The position numbers were made by a program, and so were the translations under genes. The notes beneath the pieces are model-generated. The model ran no database searches. It saw nothing but the letters and a program-made list of their open reading frames with translations, and was not told the origin of the DNA. A stretch of DNA of 26,154 nucleotides from UBA3263 sp964554665 (lineage in GTDB: Bacteria; Bacteroidota; Bacteroidia; Bacteroidales; Muribaculaceae): the NCBI GenBank assembly GCA_964554665.1, contig CAZKPP010000022.1, forward strand, positions 1 to 26,154, written 5' to 3'. Below are positions 7,687 through 14,252 of this stretch, piece by piece (position 1 is the stretch's first letter; each line of letters opens with the position of its first letter).

Positions 7687-10119
7687 TTGCTGACCGACAT
7701 CTGCGACACCCTCAAGGGCCGCTACCCCAAAGACTTCAAGTTCACCGGGTGGCATCCCCACTGCCGCTGCCACGCCGTGACCATTCTCAAGACCGAGGAC
7801 GAGATGCAGGAGGACACACAGCGCATACTCGCAGGAGAGAAGCCGACACAGGGCTCTGTGAACACCGTCGACAGGGTTCCCGCCGCTTTTAAGGACTGGG
7901 TAGAGGAACACTCCGCCCGGATTGAAATGGGCGGGAATTTGCCTTATTTCATCCGCGATAACCAGAGACGCGTCAACAACATCCTCGGCTTAACGACAAT
8001 TGGTGTCGGCAACGACGAGTACTTCCTGAATGACCTGATAGCGCAATGCGAGGCCGTTGAGACCACAAACGGCAAAGTCTACCTCCACCCCAACCATGGC
8101 AAGGGCGAGCTCGCCGAGAACTTGGAGTTTGCCCGCTGGCGCGCCGAGCAATTCGGCGAGGAAGTTATTCTTTTACCCAACCCGCAGGGCGTAAAAAGCC
8201 CTGACAGCTACAACATTACCCGCGAAGTTCTTGAAGAATATAAACGGGCTCAGTCGACTAAATTTAATGCATTAGATAGGCTGATTCGCGAAGGGGCAAA
8301 ACAGGCAGATTATTTAATAATTGAACCGCAACCCATGCTGCCGACAGTTCTTGCCGATGCTATGACCGACCGAGTAAGGCGAACTAACTTGAAAGAGATT
8401 CGAATCAAGATTGGCCAGTGCGAAGCCGTATATACACGAGAAGAAATCTGCAAAAAGGGATTTAAAATTAAACCGGAAGATTTCCGCAATGCGTCAATCT
8501 CCCGGAGTCGGGGCACGTACCCAGCGGGTAACGAACCTGGCCATATCGCTATGGTTGATGCAAAGGTAGCAAAATTCTTTGGATTAGACAAGAAATTGCA
8601 GCAAGAAAATGCTATCGCCAAGATTCAGGAGGCGGTAAAAGCCGGACTGCTGCCAAAAGAAGCCGCAGCAGGGCTCAAAGAGATGTCGTTTGACGCCTTC
8701 GAGCGGCGAAACGCATTCTTGCAGAAACGAGTCGCAGAACATGCCAAGCGCACTCCCCTGGACATCCAAAACATCAAGGACGCATGGGCGAAGAACCTCG
8801 CAGAGAAAGCCTGGACAAAGCGCAGTGCAGACCGCGTCCTTGCATTGGCGAAAACGTGGAACGAGGTGGACTACTCCGCGCTTGAGAGCCTGATAGCGCA
8901 GGGCAAGCTGACAGGAATGGAAGCAGAGACGCGCAAAGTAATGGAGGCGCTCAAGGCAAAGAGAGCCGAAGAGAAAGTCCTTGCAGACCTTATCCCGAAC
9001 GTTCATGGGTGGCACAAGGAGTTCTCCCTCGCAGAACTCCGGGAAGCCCACGCGAGCATTCAGAGTACCCTGGACTTTTGGAAGACCAAGTTCGGCGCAG
9101 ACCTCGCCACCGACAGCAATCTCGCCAAGCTCAAGACGGAACTCGAACAGAAGATCAAGTTCGTGGAGAACCCCGGAGCCTTCAAAGCCGGAGCGGTGCA
9201 GAAGAAGACGTGGCAGGTCATGAAAGACTCCTACACGAAGATGCTCGACCAAGTGGAGAATCGCATCGAGATAATCAAGTTGATCCCCGAATACGAGAAC
9301 CTCCTTATGTTCAAAACCACGAGCAAGGACTTCAAAGAGTACATGGCGAAAGCCAAGGCCGCGCTGGATGCAGGAGATACTACCGAAGCCAAAGCGTTGC
9401 TACACTCCGCCAATATCAAGAAGGAAGCCCTCGAAGCTCGCAGGGGCGGAGGTGGCATCAAGTTTGAAACCATGGCGGAAGAGAAGATAGAAGCTCTTAT
9501 CGACCAATTCGGGACCAATACGGTAGCCAGACAGGACAAATGGTTACGTGCATGGACCGAAAAATCCTGGGCAACCCTAACCGAAGAGGAACGATTTATT
9601 GTGACGAAATATACACAGACCTATAGCTACCTCAATGAACCGCTTCGTGGCATTCCATATTGTGGGGACAGACCCAAGACCGAATTCGACCATGACCTCC
9701 CAATCCTAACAAGAGCACTCAATAAAATCAAAACCCCAAGAGATATGGTTGTAAGGCGCGGAGTGAAGAATTATCCCGTCAAGGATCTGGATAAAATGCT
9801 ATCTGAAGTAGTGGAGGGCGATGTGATGACCGACAAGGGATTCCTATCGACGGCCTGCCACAGAGAGAAAGGTTTCTTCCAGCCAATTGAGATGATAATC
9901 CTTGTTCCCAAAGGAGCGCGAGGTATTTATGCCGAACCATTCTCCCATTACACGGACAGCGGATGCTACGATTTTGAGTGGGATAAGATATGGGATGGCG
10001 AGAAAAAGCAAACTATTGGTCGCGAATTTGAATGGATAGGTCAAAGAGGTTGCCAATTCAAGGTTCTCAAAAAGACCGGGAACAGAATTATCTTGCAGCT
10101 GATAGGGCAACTTAAATAA
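7687..10119 (+). CDS. Orphan MuF C-terminal polymorphic toxin: RNase-like + ADP-ribosyltransferase
   Basis: The C-terminal part of a phage MuF/minor-head protein carrying toxin domains; the N-terminal capsid part is missing. The frame is open from 7372, but phage-like sequence begins near 7687 (LLTDICDTLKGRYPKDF), followed by the metal-site-like WHPHCRCHAV. In-frame TTG 7687 and ATG 7804 are possible starts; no Shine-Dalgarno is seen. Domains in order: MuF tail (7687-7990); a CdiA/BECR-like RNase domain (about 8070-8490; EVILLPN, SPDSYN, EYKRA, REGAKQADYLIIEP); a long helical, Lys/Glu-rich linker (about 8580-9450); a C-terminal ADP-ribosyltransferase with TEEERFIVTKYT, the Arg of MVVRRGV (about 9754), the GFLSTA Ser (9847) and the E-F-E motif (10024-10032), i.e. 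the R-S-ExE class. Convergent ADP-ribosylglycohydrolase and partner genes look like immunity. Functions are inferred from motifs. Confidence 0.82.
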   Translation: MLTDICDTLKGRYPKDFKFTGWHPHCRCHAVTILKTEDEMQEDTQRILAGEKPTQGSVNTVDRVPAAFKDWVEEHSARIEMGGNLPYFIRDNQRRVNNILGLTTIGVGNDEYFLNDLIAQCEAVETTNGKVYLHPNHGKGELAENLEFARWRAEQFGEEVILLPNPQGVKSPDSYNITREVLEEYKRAQSTKFNALDRLIREGAKQADYLIIEPQPMLPTVLADAMTDRVRRTNLKEIRIKIGQCEAVYTREEICKKGFKIKPEDFRNASISRSRGTYPAGNEPGHIAMVDAKVAKFFGLDKKLQQENAIAKIQEAVKAGLLPKEAAAGLKEMSFDAFERRNAFLQKRVAEHAKRTPLDIQNIKDAWAKNLAEKAWTKRSADRVLALAKTWNEVDYSALESLIAQGKLTGMEAETRKVMEALKAKRAEEKVLADLIPNVHGWHKEFSLAELREAHASIQSTLDFWKTKFGADLATDSNLAKLKTELEQKIKFVENPGAFKAGAVQKKTWQVMKDSYTKMLDQVENRIEIIKLIPEYENLLMFKTTSKDFKEYMAKAKAALDAGDTTEAKALLHSANIKKEALEARRGGGGIKFETMAEEKIEALIDQFGTNTVARQDKWLRAWTEKSWATLTEEERFIVTKYTQTYSYLNEPLRGIPYCGDRPKTEFDHDLPILTRALNKIKTPRDMVVRRGVKNYPVKDLDKMLSEVVEGDVMTDKGFLSTACHREKGFFQPIEMIILVPKGARGIYAEPFSHYTDSGCYDFEWDKIWDGEKKQTIGREFEWIGQRGCQFKVLKKTGNRIILQLIGQLK
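7807..7986 (+). repeat. MuF junction segment, copy 1
   Basis: These 60 codons (EDTQRILAG ... PYFI.DNQ.RV) align with 11661-11840 without gaps, 46 of 60 residues identical by hand. It is the conserved segment after which unrelated toxin sequence begins in both modules. Confidence 0.9.
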
Positions 10120-10154
10120 CAGAAGGGGGGGGCATCTTCGCCCCCCTTCTGTTA
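10117..10154. terminator. Bidirectional terminator between toxin and immunity operon
   Basis: A perfect 14-base inverted repeat (10117-10130 with 10141-10154) containing a run of at least six G:C pairs and a 10-base spacer. The TAA stop of the + strand toxin and the TAA stop of the - strand gene are the mirrored outer ends of the two arms. There is no clear T-tract on either side beyond the stem. Confidence 0.8.
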
Positions 10155-10472
10155 GTAATACTTTTTGAAGAACTCCTTGAACGGCTCAACGGCATCAGCC
10201 ATCGATTGACATGTTCTTGCATAACGATTGAATAGCAAGGCTTTCAGCGTTGTCGGAATACCATCCATCGGCTCAAACCTACCGAGGCCAACTCTTGCGT
10301 AATCCCCAATCATTTCATTGAATCCATCGGTCTGGCCTCGCTTCCAAGCAGCCACCCAACAACACTCATAGAACCAAAGCATTGCCTTATTCTGATCCTC
10401 ACCCTCCCTTTCGTAAGGATTCTCTTTTTCGCCATGGTAATAGCGGCAGTATTTCATCATATCTTCACTCAT
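10152..10472 (-). CDS. Small hypothetical protein paired with ADP-ribosylglycohydrolase (putative immunity)
   Basis: A 106-aa soluble protein beginning MSEDMMKYCRYYHGE and ending FKEFFKKYY, rich in Tyr, Phe, Trp and acidic residues, with no signal peptide or membrane segment. The start at 10472 is chosen because it overlaps the end of the glycohydrolase gene by 8 bases; a start at 10499 would only add unconserved-looking sequence. Phrases such as KYCRYYHGEKENPY and TLKALLFNRYA are reminiscent of a widespread Bacteroidales hypothetical family (recall, unverified). Translational coupling to an ADP-ribosylglycohydrolase opposite a two-domain toxin suggests it could neutralise the RNase-like domain. 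That is inference; no function is demonstrated. Confidence 0.8.
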   Translation of the reverse strand: MSEDMMKYCRYYHGEKENPYEREGEDQNKAMLWFYECCWVAAWKRGQTDGFNEMIGDYARVGLGRFEPMDGIPTTLKALLFNRYARTCQSMADAVEPFKEFFKKYY

Positions 10473-11244
10473 AATCGAAGCGTTTACTAAATTCAACAAT
10501 TACGTTCAGCATTTCGTTCGGGAGCATAGACAGAGCCTCGTCCCGGATTTCCGCAGGAATACCCCACCGAGCCTCGGCAAGCGAACCGACAATGGCAGCG
10601 AGGGTGTCTGAATCCCCACCATACAGGACAGCCTTACGGATTGCATCTTCAAAGCTGTCAGACTCGGCGCAGATAAGGAACGCAAGAGGAACACAGCCCT
10701 GACACGTCTCATCAAAGACACCGCGAGGTGGAACACGCATACTCCAATGCTCCCCATAGTGCGATGCCACGAGATTGACGACTTCTCCGTTGAGAAACGA
10801 GGGGTGGTTCATAGTGCGGAGCAGATAGATGGCACGAGCCACGACAGAAGCACCGATGAGGCCCTCCACATGGTTATGGGTGGGAGCAGCCGAAGCAAGA
10901 GCAGCGCGGAGCGTTTCCGCTTCCGTCTTGAACGCCCACCCGACAGGAGAGACACGCATAGCCGCACCGTTACCCCACGAGTTGTAGGGCATGGGATTGG
11001 CAGCATGAAGCCACGCATTGAACGAGCCTCCATAAGCCCCCTTCGGATTGGGATATTTCAGACACCAGCGCCGGAGCGCAGATCCGAAGCTCTCCCCGGT
11101 CAGCAGGGCATCAGCCACAGCAATCGTGCAGATGGTATCGTCAGTAAATTCGCTTCCCTTTCCGAACAGATGAAAGCGAGGATTTGAAGTGTTGTTGAAT
11201 TCATAAGGCGAGCCAACGATGTCGCCGATAATTGCTCCTAACAT
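10465..11244 (-). CDS. ADP-ribosylglycohydrolase (putative immunity enzyme)
   Basis: A DraG/ARH-family hydrolase (259 aa) that would remove ADP-ribose from modified targets. The family's metal-binding motifs are intact: GAIIGDIVGSPYEF at the N-terminus, FTDDT (Asp35, Asp36) and GGDSDT (Asp211, Asp213), so the enzyme should be active. It lies convergent to a gene whose C-terminus is an ADP-ribosyltransferase, making reversal of the toxin's modification the simplest role, analogous to the ADP-ribosylhydrolase-like immunity proteins of some secreted ADP-ribosylating effectors and to DraT/DraG pairs (established precedents; application here is inference). The ATG at 11244 gives the canonical N-terminus. 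Overlaps the downstream small gene by 8 bases. It could also be a housekeeping hydrolase captured by chance. Confidence 0.92.
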   Translation of the reverse strand: MLGAIIGDIVGSPYEFNNTSNPRFHLFGKGSEFTDDTICTIAVADALLTGESFGSALRRWCLKYPNPKGAYGGSFNAWLHAANPMPYNSWGNGAAMRVSPVGWAFKTEAETLRAALASAAPTHNHVEGLIGASVVARAIYLLRTMNHPSFLNGEVVNLVASHYGEHWSMRVPPRGVFDETCQGCVPLAFLICAESDSFEDAIRKAVLYGGDSDTLAAIVGSLAEARWGIPAEIRDEALSMLPNEMLNVIVEFSKRFDYE

Positions 11245-11280
11245 AATATGATAGAGGTTTTTATGATTAGCATCGGGTGC

Positions 11281-11559
11281 CTATCGCGGCGCTTTCGTCG
11301 TTGACTGGCGCTTGGAATACACCTTCTCGCGACGGATTATGCAGCGCTTGCCGGAATAAGTAGAACCGTCAGGCACTTTAAGGTTGTAGAGTCGGCCAAT
11401 GCCGCAACCAATCTGCTCGGGCGAGAAAATCTCGAAAATCGCAGCGAGCGAAGAGAACAGAAAGAACTTCTGATGCGGCATTTCCGGGAACGGAGGTCCA
11501 AAGAACAGCACTGAGTAAGCGTATGAAAACGACACGCGGGGATTAGCATGGTTAAACAT
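11281..11559 (-). CDS. Small hypothetical protein upstream of the immunity operon
   Basis: A possible 92-aa protein, start chosen at ATG 11559 (an upstream start at 11574 exists but lies in the promoter box). The N-terminal half is hydrophobic and aromatic (FLFSSLAAIFEIF); the C-terminal half is strongly basic (KRCIIRREKVYSKRQSTTKAPR-like content). It ends 36 bases before the glycohydrolase ATG on the same strand, so both could share the promoter at 11571-11564. I do not recognise a family. It may be a real membrane-active or leader peptide, or a fortuitous frame in an untranslated leader. Codon usage does not decide this. Confidence 0.45.
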   Translation of the reverse strand: MFNHANPRVSFSYAYSVLFFGPPFPEMPHQKFFLFSSLAAIFEIFSPEQIGCGIGRLYNLKVPDGSTYSGKRCIIRREKVYSKRQSTTKAPR

Positions 11560-11563
11560 GGTG

Positions 11564-11571
11564 CAAAGATA
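11564..11571 (-). promoter_or_regulatory. Promoter -7 box for the putative immunity operon
   Basis: TATCTTTG on the - strand matches TAnnTTTG exactly. The ATG of the small ORF (11559) begins only 4 bases beyond the box, so a transcript from it would be leaderless or begin inside that ORF. No good TTTG is seen 19-21 bases upstream, where the DNA is simply very A+T-rich. Confidence 0.5.
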
Positions 11572-11651
11572 CATTAAATATTTTACATATACTTAAATTT
11601 TCCAATAAAAAATAAATATATCGCCATTATTTAACCTTACTTAATATTTAA

Positions 11652-12392
11652 GTGTGCAGGGCCGAGGACACGCAGCGCATCCTGGCGGGTCAGGAGCCGA
11701 CGCAGGGCTCGGTCAACACCGTCGACAGGGCTCCTGCCGCCTTCGCCGACTGGGTCAGGGAGCACTCGGCCCGCATCAAGGACGGAGACCCCCTGCCCTA
11801 CTTCATCAGCGACAACCAAAAGCGAGTCAAGGAGATTTTGGAGAATCCGGTCACTGTCGTCAGCGATTCGAAGTCGGAATATGAAATTGCACGAATAGAA
11901 GCCAACCGCCGTGAGTATGAGCGACTAAAAGCTGACCCGAACTACAAAGACGTTGCTTTCAATCCTGACAATGGCGGCTTAAAAGCAACGCATATAGGTC
12001 ATAATTTTGACCCAGTAGATGGACATTGGGAAAAAGAAGTAGTTGATGTTGGGTATAATAATGGAAGATGTGTAATTCTTGGCAATGAGTACAGCACAAT
12101 TATTGGAGAGCGCTTCACGGAGGGAAGCTGGGACGGACTTCAATTTGAAATTGCTACAAGAAAAACGGCAACCGAAAACAATATCTTGCGTGGGTTGAAG
12201 CACTGCGCAGATAAAAGAACAACTGAAATCGCAATACTATATTTCCCAAATGGGGGCTTTGATATTGACAAATTACAAAGGGGAATCTGTCGATATCGCG
12301 GATACTCAAAATTCTCTGAAAGAACCTACGTGAAATTCAAGAAAGTGATATGTTTCGAATTTGACAAAATTGTGTATGAGAAAGCATTCTAA
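11652..12392 (+). CDS. Second orphan MuF C-terminal toxin module (putative nuclease)
   Basis: A 246-aa frame from GTG 11652. The first ~60 residues repeat the MuF tail of the upstream module. The rest is different: KATHIGHNFDP, a WDGLQFEIA motif, NNILRGLKHCADK and IAILYFPNG. The alternating strands, acidic FEI and conserved Asn/Lys/His resemble the BECR-type nuclease toxins found at MuF C-termini (inference, no recognised Pfam name). The 5' end is cut off even deeper than in the first module, lacking the CRC motif. There is no ribosome-binding site, and upstream DNA is very A+T-rich. The toxin part is visibly A+T-richer than the MuF segment, suggesting a separate origin. No adjacent same-strand immunity gene follows. 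Confidence 0.7.
   Translation: MCRAEDTQRILAGQEPTQGSVNTVDRAPAAFADWVREHSARIKDGDPLPYFISDNQKRVKEILENPVTVVSDSKSEYEIARIEANRREYERLKADPNYKDVAFNPDNGGLKATHIGHNFDPVDGHWEKEVVDVGYNNGRCVILGNEYSTIIGERFTEGSWDGLQFEIATRKTATENNILRGLKHCADKRTTEIAILYFPNGGFDIDKLQRGICRYRGYSKFSERTYVKFKKVICFEFDKIVYEKAF
11661..11840 (+). repeat. MuF junction segment, copy 2
   Basis: Direct, diverged copy of 7807-7986 (46 of 60 codons encode the same residue). Homology to copy 1 starts abruptly near 11661, directly after A+T-rich DNA, and stops near 11840. Confidence 0.9.
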
Positions 12393-12395
12393 AAG

Positions 12396-12410
12396 GGAGC
12401 GGGAGGCTCC
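12396..12410 (-). terminator. Weak hairpin at the 3' end of the second toxin module
   Basis: A five-base stem (12396-12400 with 12406-12410) and 5-base loop. On the - strand it is followed by CTTTT, the better orientation for a terminator; on the + strand it follows the toxin stop without a T-tract. The stem is short, so confidence is limited. Confidence 0.35.
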
Positions 12411-12458
12411 GGTTTATCGGTACACCCCCCGCATATAATCTTTCTGTAAAAAGCTTTG

Positions 12459-12490
12459 CAAAGATAGCAATAATTTTAATACCAACCAAA
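12459..12490 (-). promoter_or_regulatory. Consensus promoter pointing into the toxin module
   Basis: On the - strand TTTG (12490-12487), a 20-base spacer and TATCTTTG (12466-12459) give an exact Bacteroidetes promoter. Transcription would start near 12453 and run toward the second toxin's 3' end. The next possible ORF is only six codons (ATG near 12434), and a weak terminator lies about 50 bases downstream. The intergenic stretch 12393-12783 otherwise holds only the fragment at 12496-12747. Confidence 0.6.
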
Positions 12491-12495
12491 TAAAT

Positions 12496-12747
12496 TTATT
12501 GGAGATGGAGGGCGGAGCAGGCGGTGAAGAGGGCGCAGACGGCGGCAATGGCTGCAATCGAGGCAATGGCGGTGGCGGTTATCCATTTCCAGTCTATGGG
12601 GTTTCGGAGCGAAGGGTTGGCAAGGAGGTAGGCGGTGCCGAACTCAGTCAGGCGCGCATCAACAACGTCGTGGCCACACTCCCACGCCACCTGAATCAGC
12701 CCGAGCCGCTCAAGGGCGGTTTGAAAACAATAATTATCGGTTGATTG
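12496..12747 (-). pseudogene. C-terminal fragment of a small membrane protein
   Basis: An open - strand frame of 83 codons that begins directly after a stop and has no ATG; GTG 12690 is the only plausible start. The peptide reads like coding sequence: ALERLGLIQVAWECGHD, then RLTEFGTAYL, then a clean transmembrane helix (WITATAIASIAAIAAVCALF). It looks like a winged-helix-like end plus a membrane anchor whose 5' part has been lost next to the flavoprotein gene. If translated from the GTG it would be a 64-aa single-pass protein. Family not recognised. Confidence 0.4.
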
Positions 12748-12783
12748 TTAAATATTAGACTTTGAAACGAAATCAACACGACA

Positions 12784-13458
12784 ATGAAAGTAATTGGAAT
12801 AAACGGCAGCGCCAGAAAAGACTGGAACACTGCGACTCTTGTAAAGAAAGCACTTGAAGGAGCAGCCTCGGAAGGTGCTGAAACCGAATACATTGAACTG
12901 TACGCCGAACCGATAAAGGGGTGCCTTGAATGTTTCGCCTGCAAGCGAAAAGGAAGCAAAACAAATGGCCTCTGTGCTATCCGCGATAATCTGCGGCCTT
13001 TGCTCGAAAAGGCTCAAGAGGCTGACGTCATAGTAATTGGCTCACCGAATTTCTTCGGCTATCCGTCGGGTATGGTGCGCTCATTTCTTGAGAGATTCCT
13101 GTACCCGCTTTCGTCATATCAGATTGAGGATGGAAAGTTTGTAAGGATTCTCGGCAAACGCATTATTCCTTCAGGAATCATATTCACAATGAACTCCGAT
13201 GAGCAGTATTATAAGGTTGGTGGATACGACATCTCGCTGGGCATGACTCGCGGAAATCTTGAACACGTGCTCGGTTATGCCGAACAATACAATTCGTATA
13301 ACACCCTGCAGTTTGCCGATTATTCAAAGATGGATGCGAATTTCTTTGACCCTGATGAGAAGCAACATCAGCACGAAACACAATTTCCCATAGACCAAAG
13401 CAACTGCTTCGAAATGGGCAAACGCCTGGTCGAAAAAGCCCGCGCCCTTAACATCTAA
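12784..13458 (+). CDS. Flavodoxin-fold NAD(P)H-dependent oxidoreductase
   Basis: A 224-aa FMN-binding reductase of the NADPH-dependent FMN reductase / iron-sulfur flavoprotein superfamily. It has the phosphate-binding loop GSARKDWNTATL after the first strand (MKVIGIN), a cysteine cluster GCLECFACKRKG in the second third of the sheet, and IGSPNFFGYPSG for the flavin ring. Cytosolic, substrate unknown, probably quinone, nitro-compound or ferredoxin-linked reduction. It is the first of two related flavoproteins here; 59 bases and a new promoter separate them, so they are not obviously one operon. An imperfect box (AGACTTTG, 12757-12764) may be its promoter. Confidence 0.9.
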   Translation: MKVIGINGSARKDWNTATLVKKALEGAASEGAETEYIELYAEPIKGCLECFACKRKGSKTNGLCAIRDNLRPLLEKAQEADVIVIGSPNFFGYPSGMVRSFLERFLYPLSSYQIEDGKFVRILGKRIIPSGIIFTMNSDEQYYKVGGYDISLGMTRGNLEHVLGYAEQYNSYNTLQFADYSKMDANFFDPDEKQHQHETQFPIDQSNCFEMGKRLVEKARALNI

Positions 13459-13481
13459 TCCACTTTTATTGGATTTTTTTG

Positions 13482-13489
13482 TAACTTTG
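13482..13489 (+). promoter_or_regulatory. Promoter -7 box for the second flavoprotein
   Basis: TAACTTTG, an exact TAnnTTTG match, 28 bases before the ATG at 13518. No convincing -33 TTTG at the expected distance. Confidence 0.55.
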
Positions 13490-13517
13490 CAGGGTGTAAC
13501 TAATTTATCTATTGAAT

Positions 13518-14126
13518 ATGAAAGTTTTGCTTATCAACGGAAGCCCTAGACGCGAGGGCAACACCTACCGCGCGCTGAGCGAGGTTGCCGGCGCACTGAA
13601 TGCCGACGGCATCGAAACTGAAATCCTTTGGATAGAAAACAAGCCGATTCCAGGATGTATTGCCTGCAACAAGTGCAGGGAAACCGGCGTTTGCATTTTC
13701 AACACCGGAGTCTACACCGAAATATATGACCGTCTGCCCAACGTTGACGGACTGGCTGTTGGTTCTCCCACATATTGGGCAGGCCCCAATGGCTCGCTTT
13801 GCGCACTGCTCGACCGCGTGTTTTACTCGCTGGGACGCATGGTGCAATATATGCCGGCGGCCGCTGTGGGCGTTTGCCGTCGCGGCGGCTCGGTATGCAC
13901 GGTTGAGCGTCTCAACAAATATTTTGAGATAAACAACATGCCAATGCCAAGCTCGCAGTATTGGAACAACATTTTCGGCGCCATTCCCGGCGAAGTCGAG
14001 CAAGACGCTGAAGGCCTGCAAACCATGCGCACTCTGGGCCACAATCTCGCCCGCCTGATTTACGCCCTGAAAGACGCCCCCCGACCCCAAGCCGAAGAAC
14101 GCGCCCGGACCAACTTCATCCGCTGA
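13518..14126 (+). CDS. Flavodoxin family oxidoreductase with CxxCxxC motif
   Basis: A 202-aa flavodoxin-like protein starting at ATG 13518 (MKVLLINGSPR); a TTG six bases upstream is less likely. The FMN phosphate loop is GSPRREGNTYRA. The cysteine cluster GCIACNKCRETGVC resembles the iron-sulfur flavoprotein (Isf-like) cysteine motif, and VGSPTYWAGPNG contacts the flavin. The C-terminal helices are shorter than in the neighbouring flavoprotein. It could bind a 4Fe-4S cluster or only FMN. The physiological electron donor and acceptor cannot be read from sequence. It is only distantly similar to the upstream copy, so not a recent duplication. Confidence 0.9.
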   Translation: MKVLLINGSPRREGNTYRALSEVAGALNADGIETEILWIENKPIPGCIACNKCRETGVCIFNTGVYTEIYDRLPNVDGLAVGSPTYWAGPNGSLCALLDRVFYSLGRMVQYMPAAAVGVCRRGGSVCTVERLNKYFEINNMPMPSSQYWNNIFGAIPGEVEQDAEGLQTMRTLGHNLARLIYALKDAPRPQAEERARTNFIR

Positions 14127-14217
14127 CGGTCCGAGCGTTAGTGAACCGAGGCAAAAGTAAGGAAATTTTGATGAAATTTTTATGCCCTGAGGGGCGAAAA
14201 CTTTCGGAATTTTTCTT

Positions 14218-14225
14218 TAACTTTG
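14218..14225 (+). promoter_or_regulatory. Promoter -7 box for the YitT-DUF1846 operon
   Basis: TAACTTTG, exact match, 27 bases before ATG 14253. No -33 TTTG at standard spacing. Confidence 0.55.
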
Positions 14226-14252
14226 CACTCGGTTTATTTATTCATTCACACG

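Noticed and set aside
12499..12744. Glycine-rich + strand ORF
   Set aside because: Antisense to the more protein-like - strand fragment; low-complexity GGE/GGN content arises from the complement of a transmembrane helix.
7600..12750. Insertion sequence or integrase-driven element
   Set aside because: No transposase, integrase or terminal inverted repeats seen; no shared direct repeats found at the two edges by eye.
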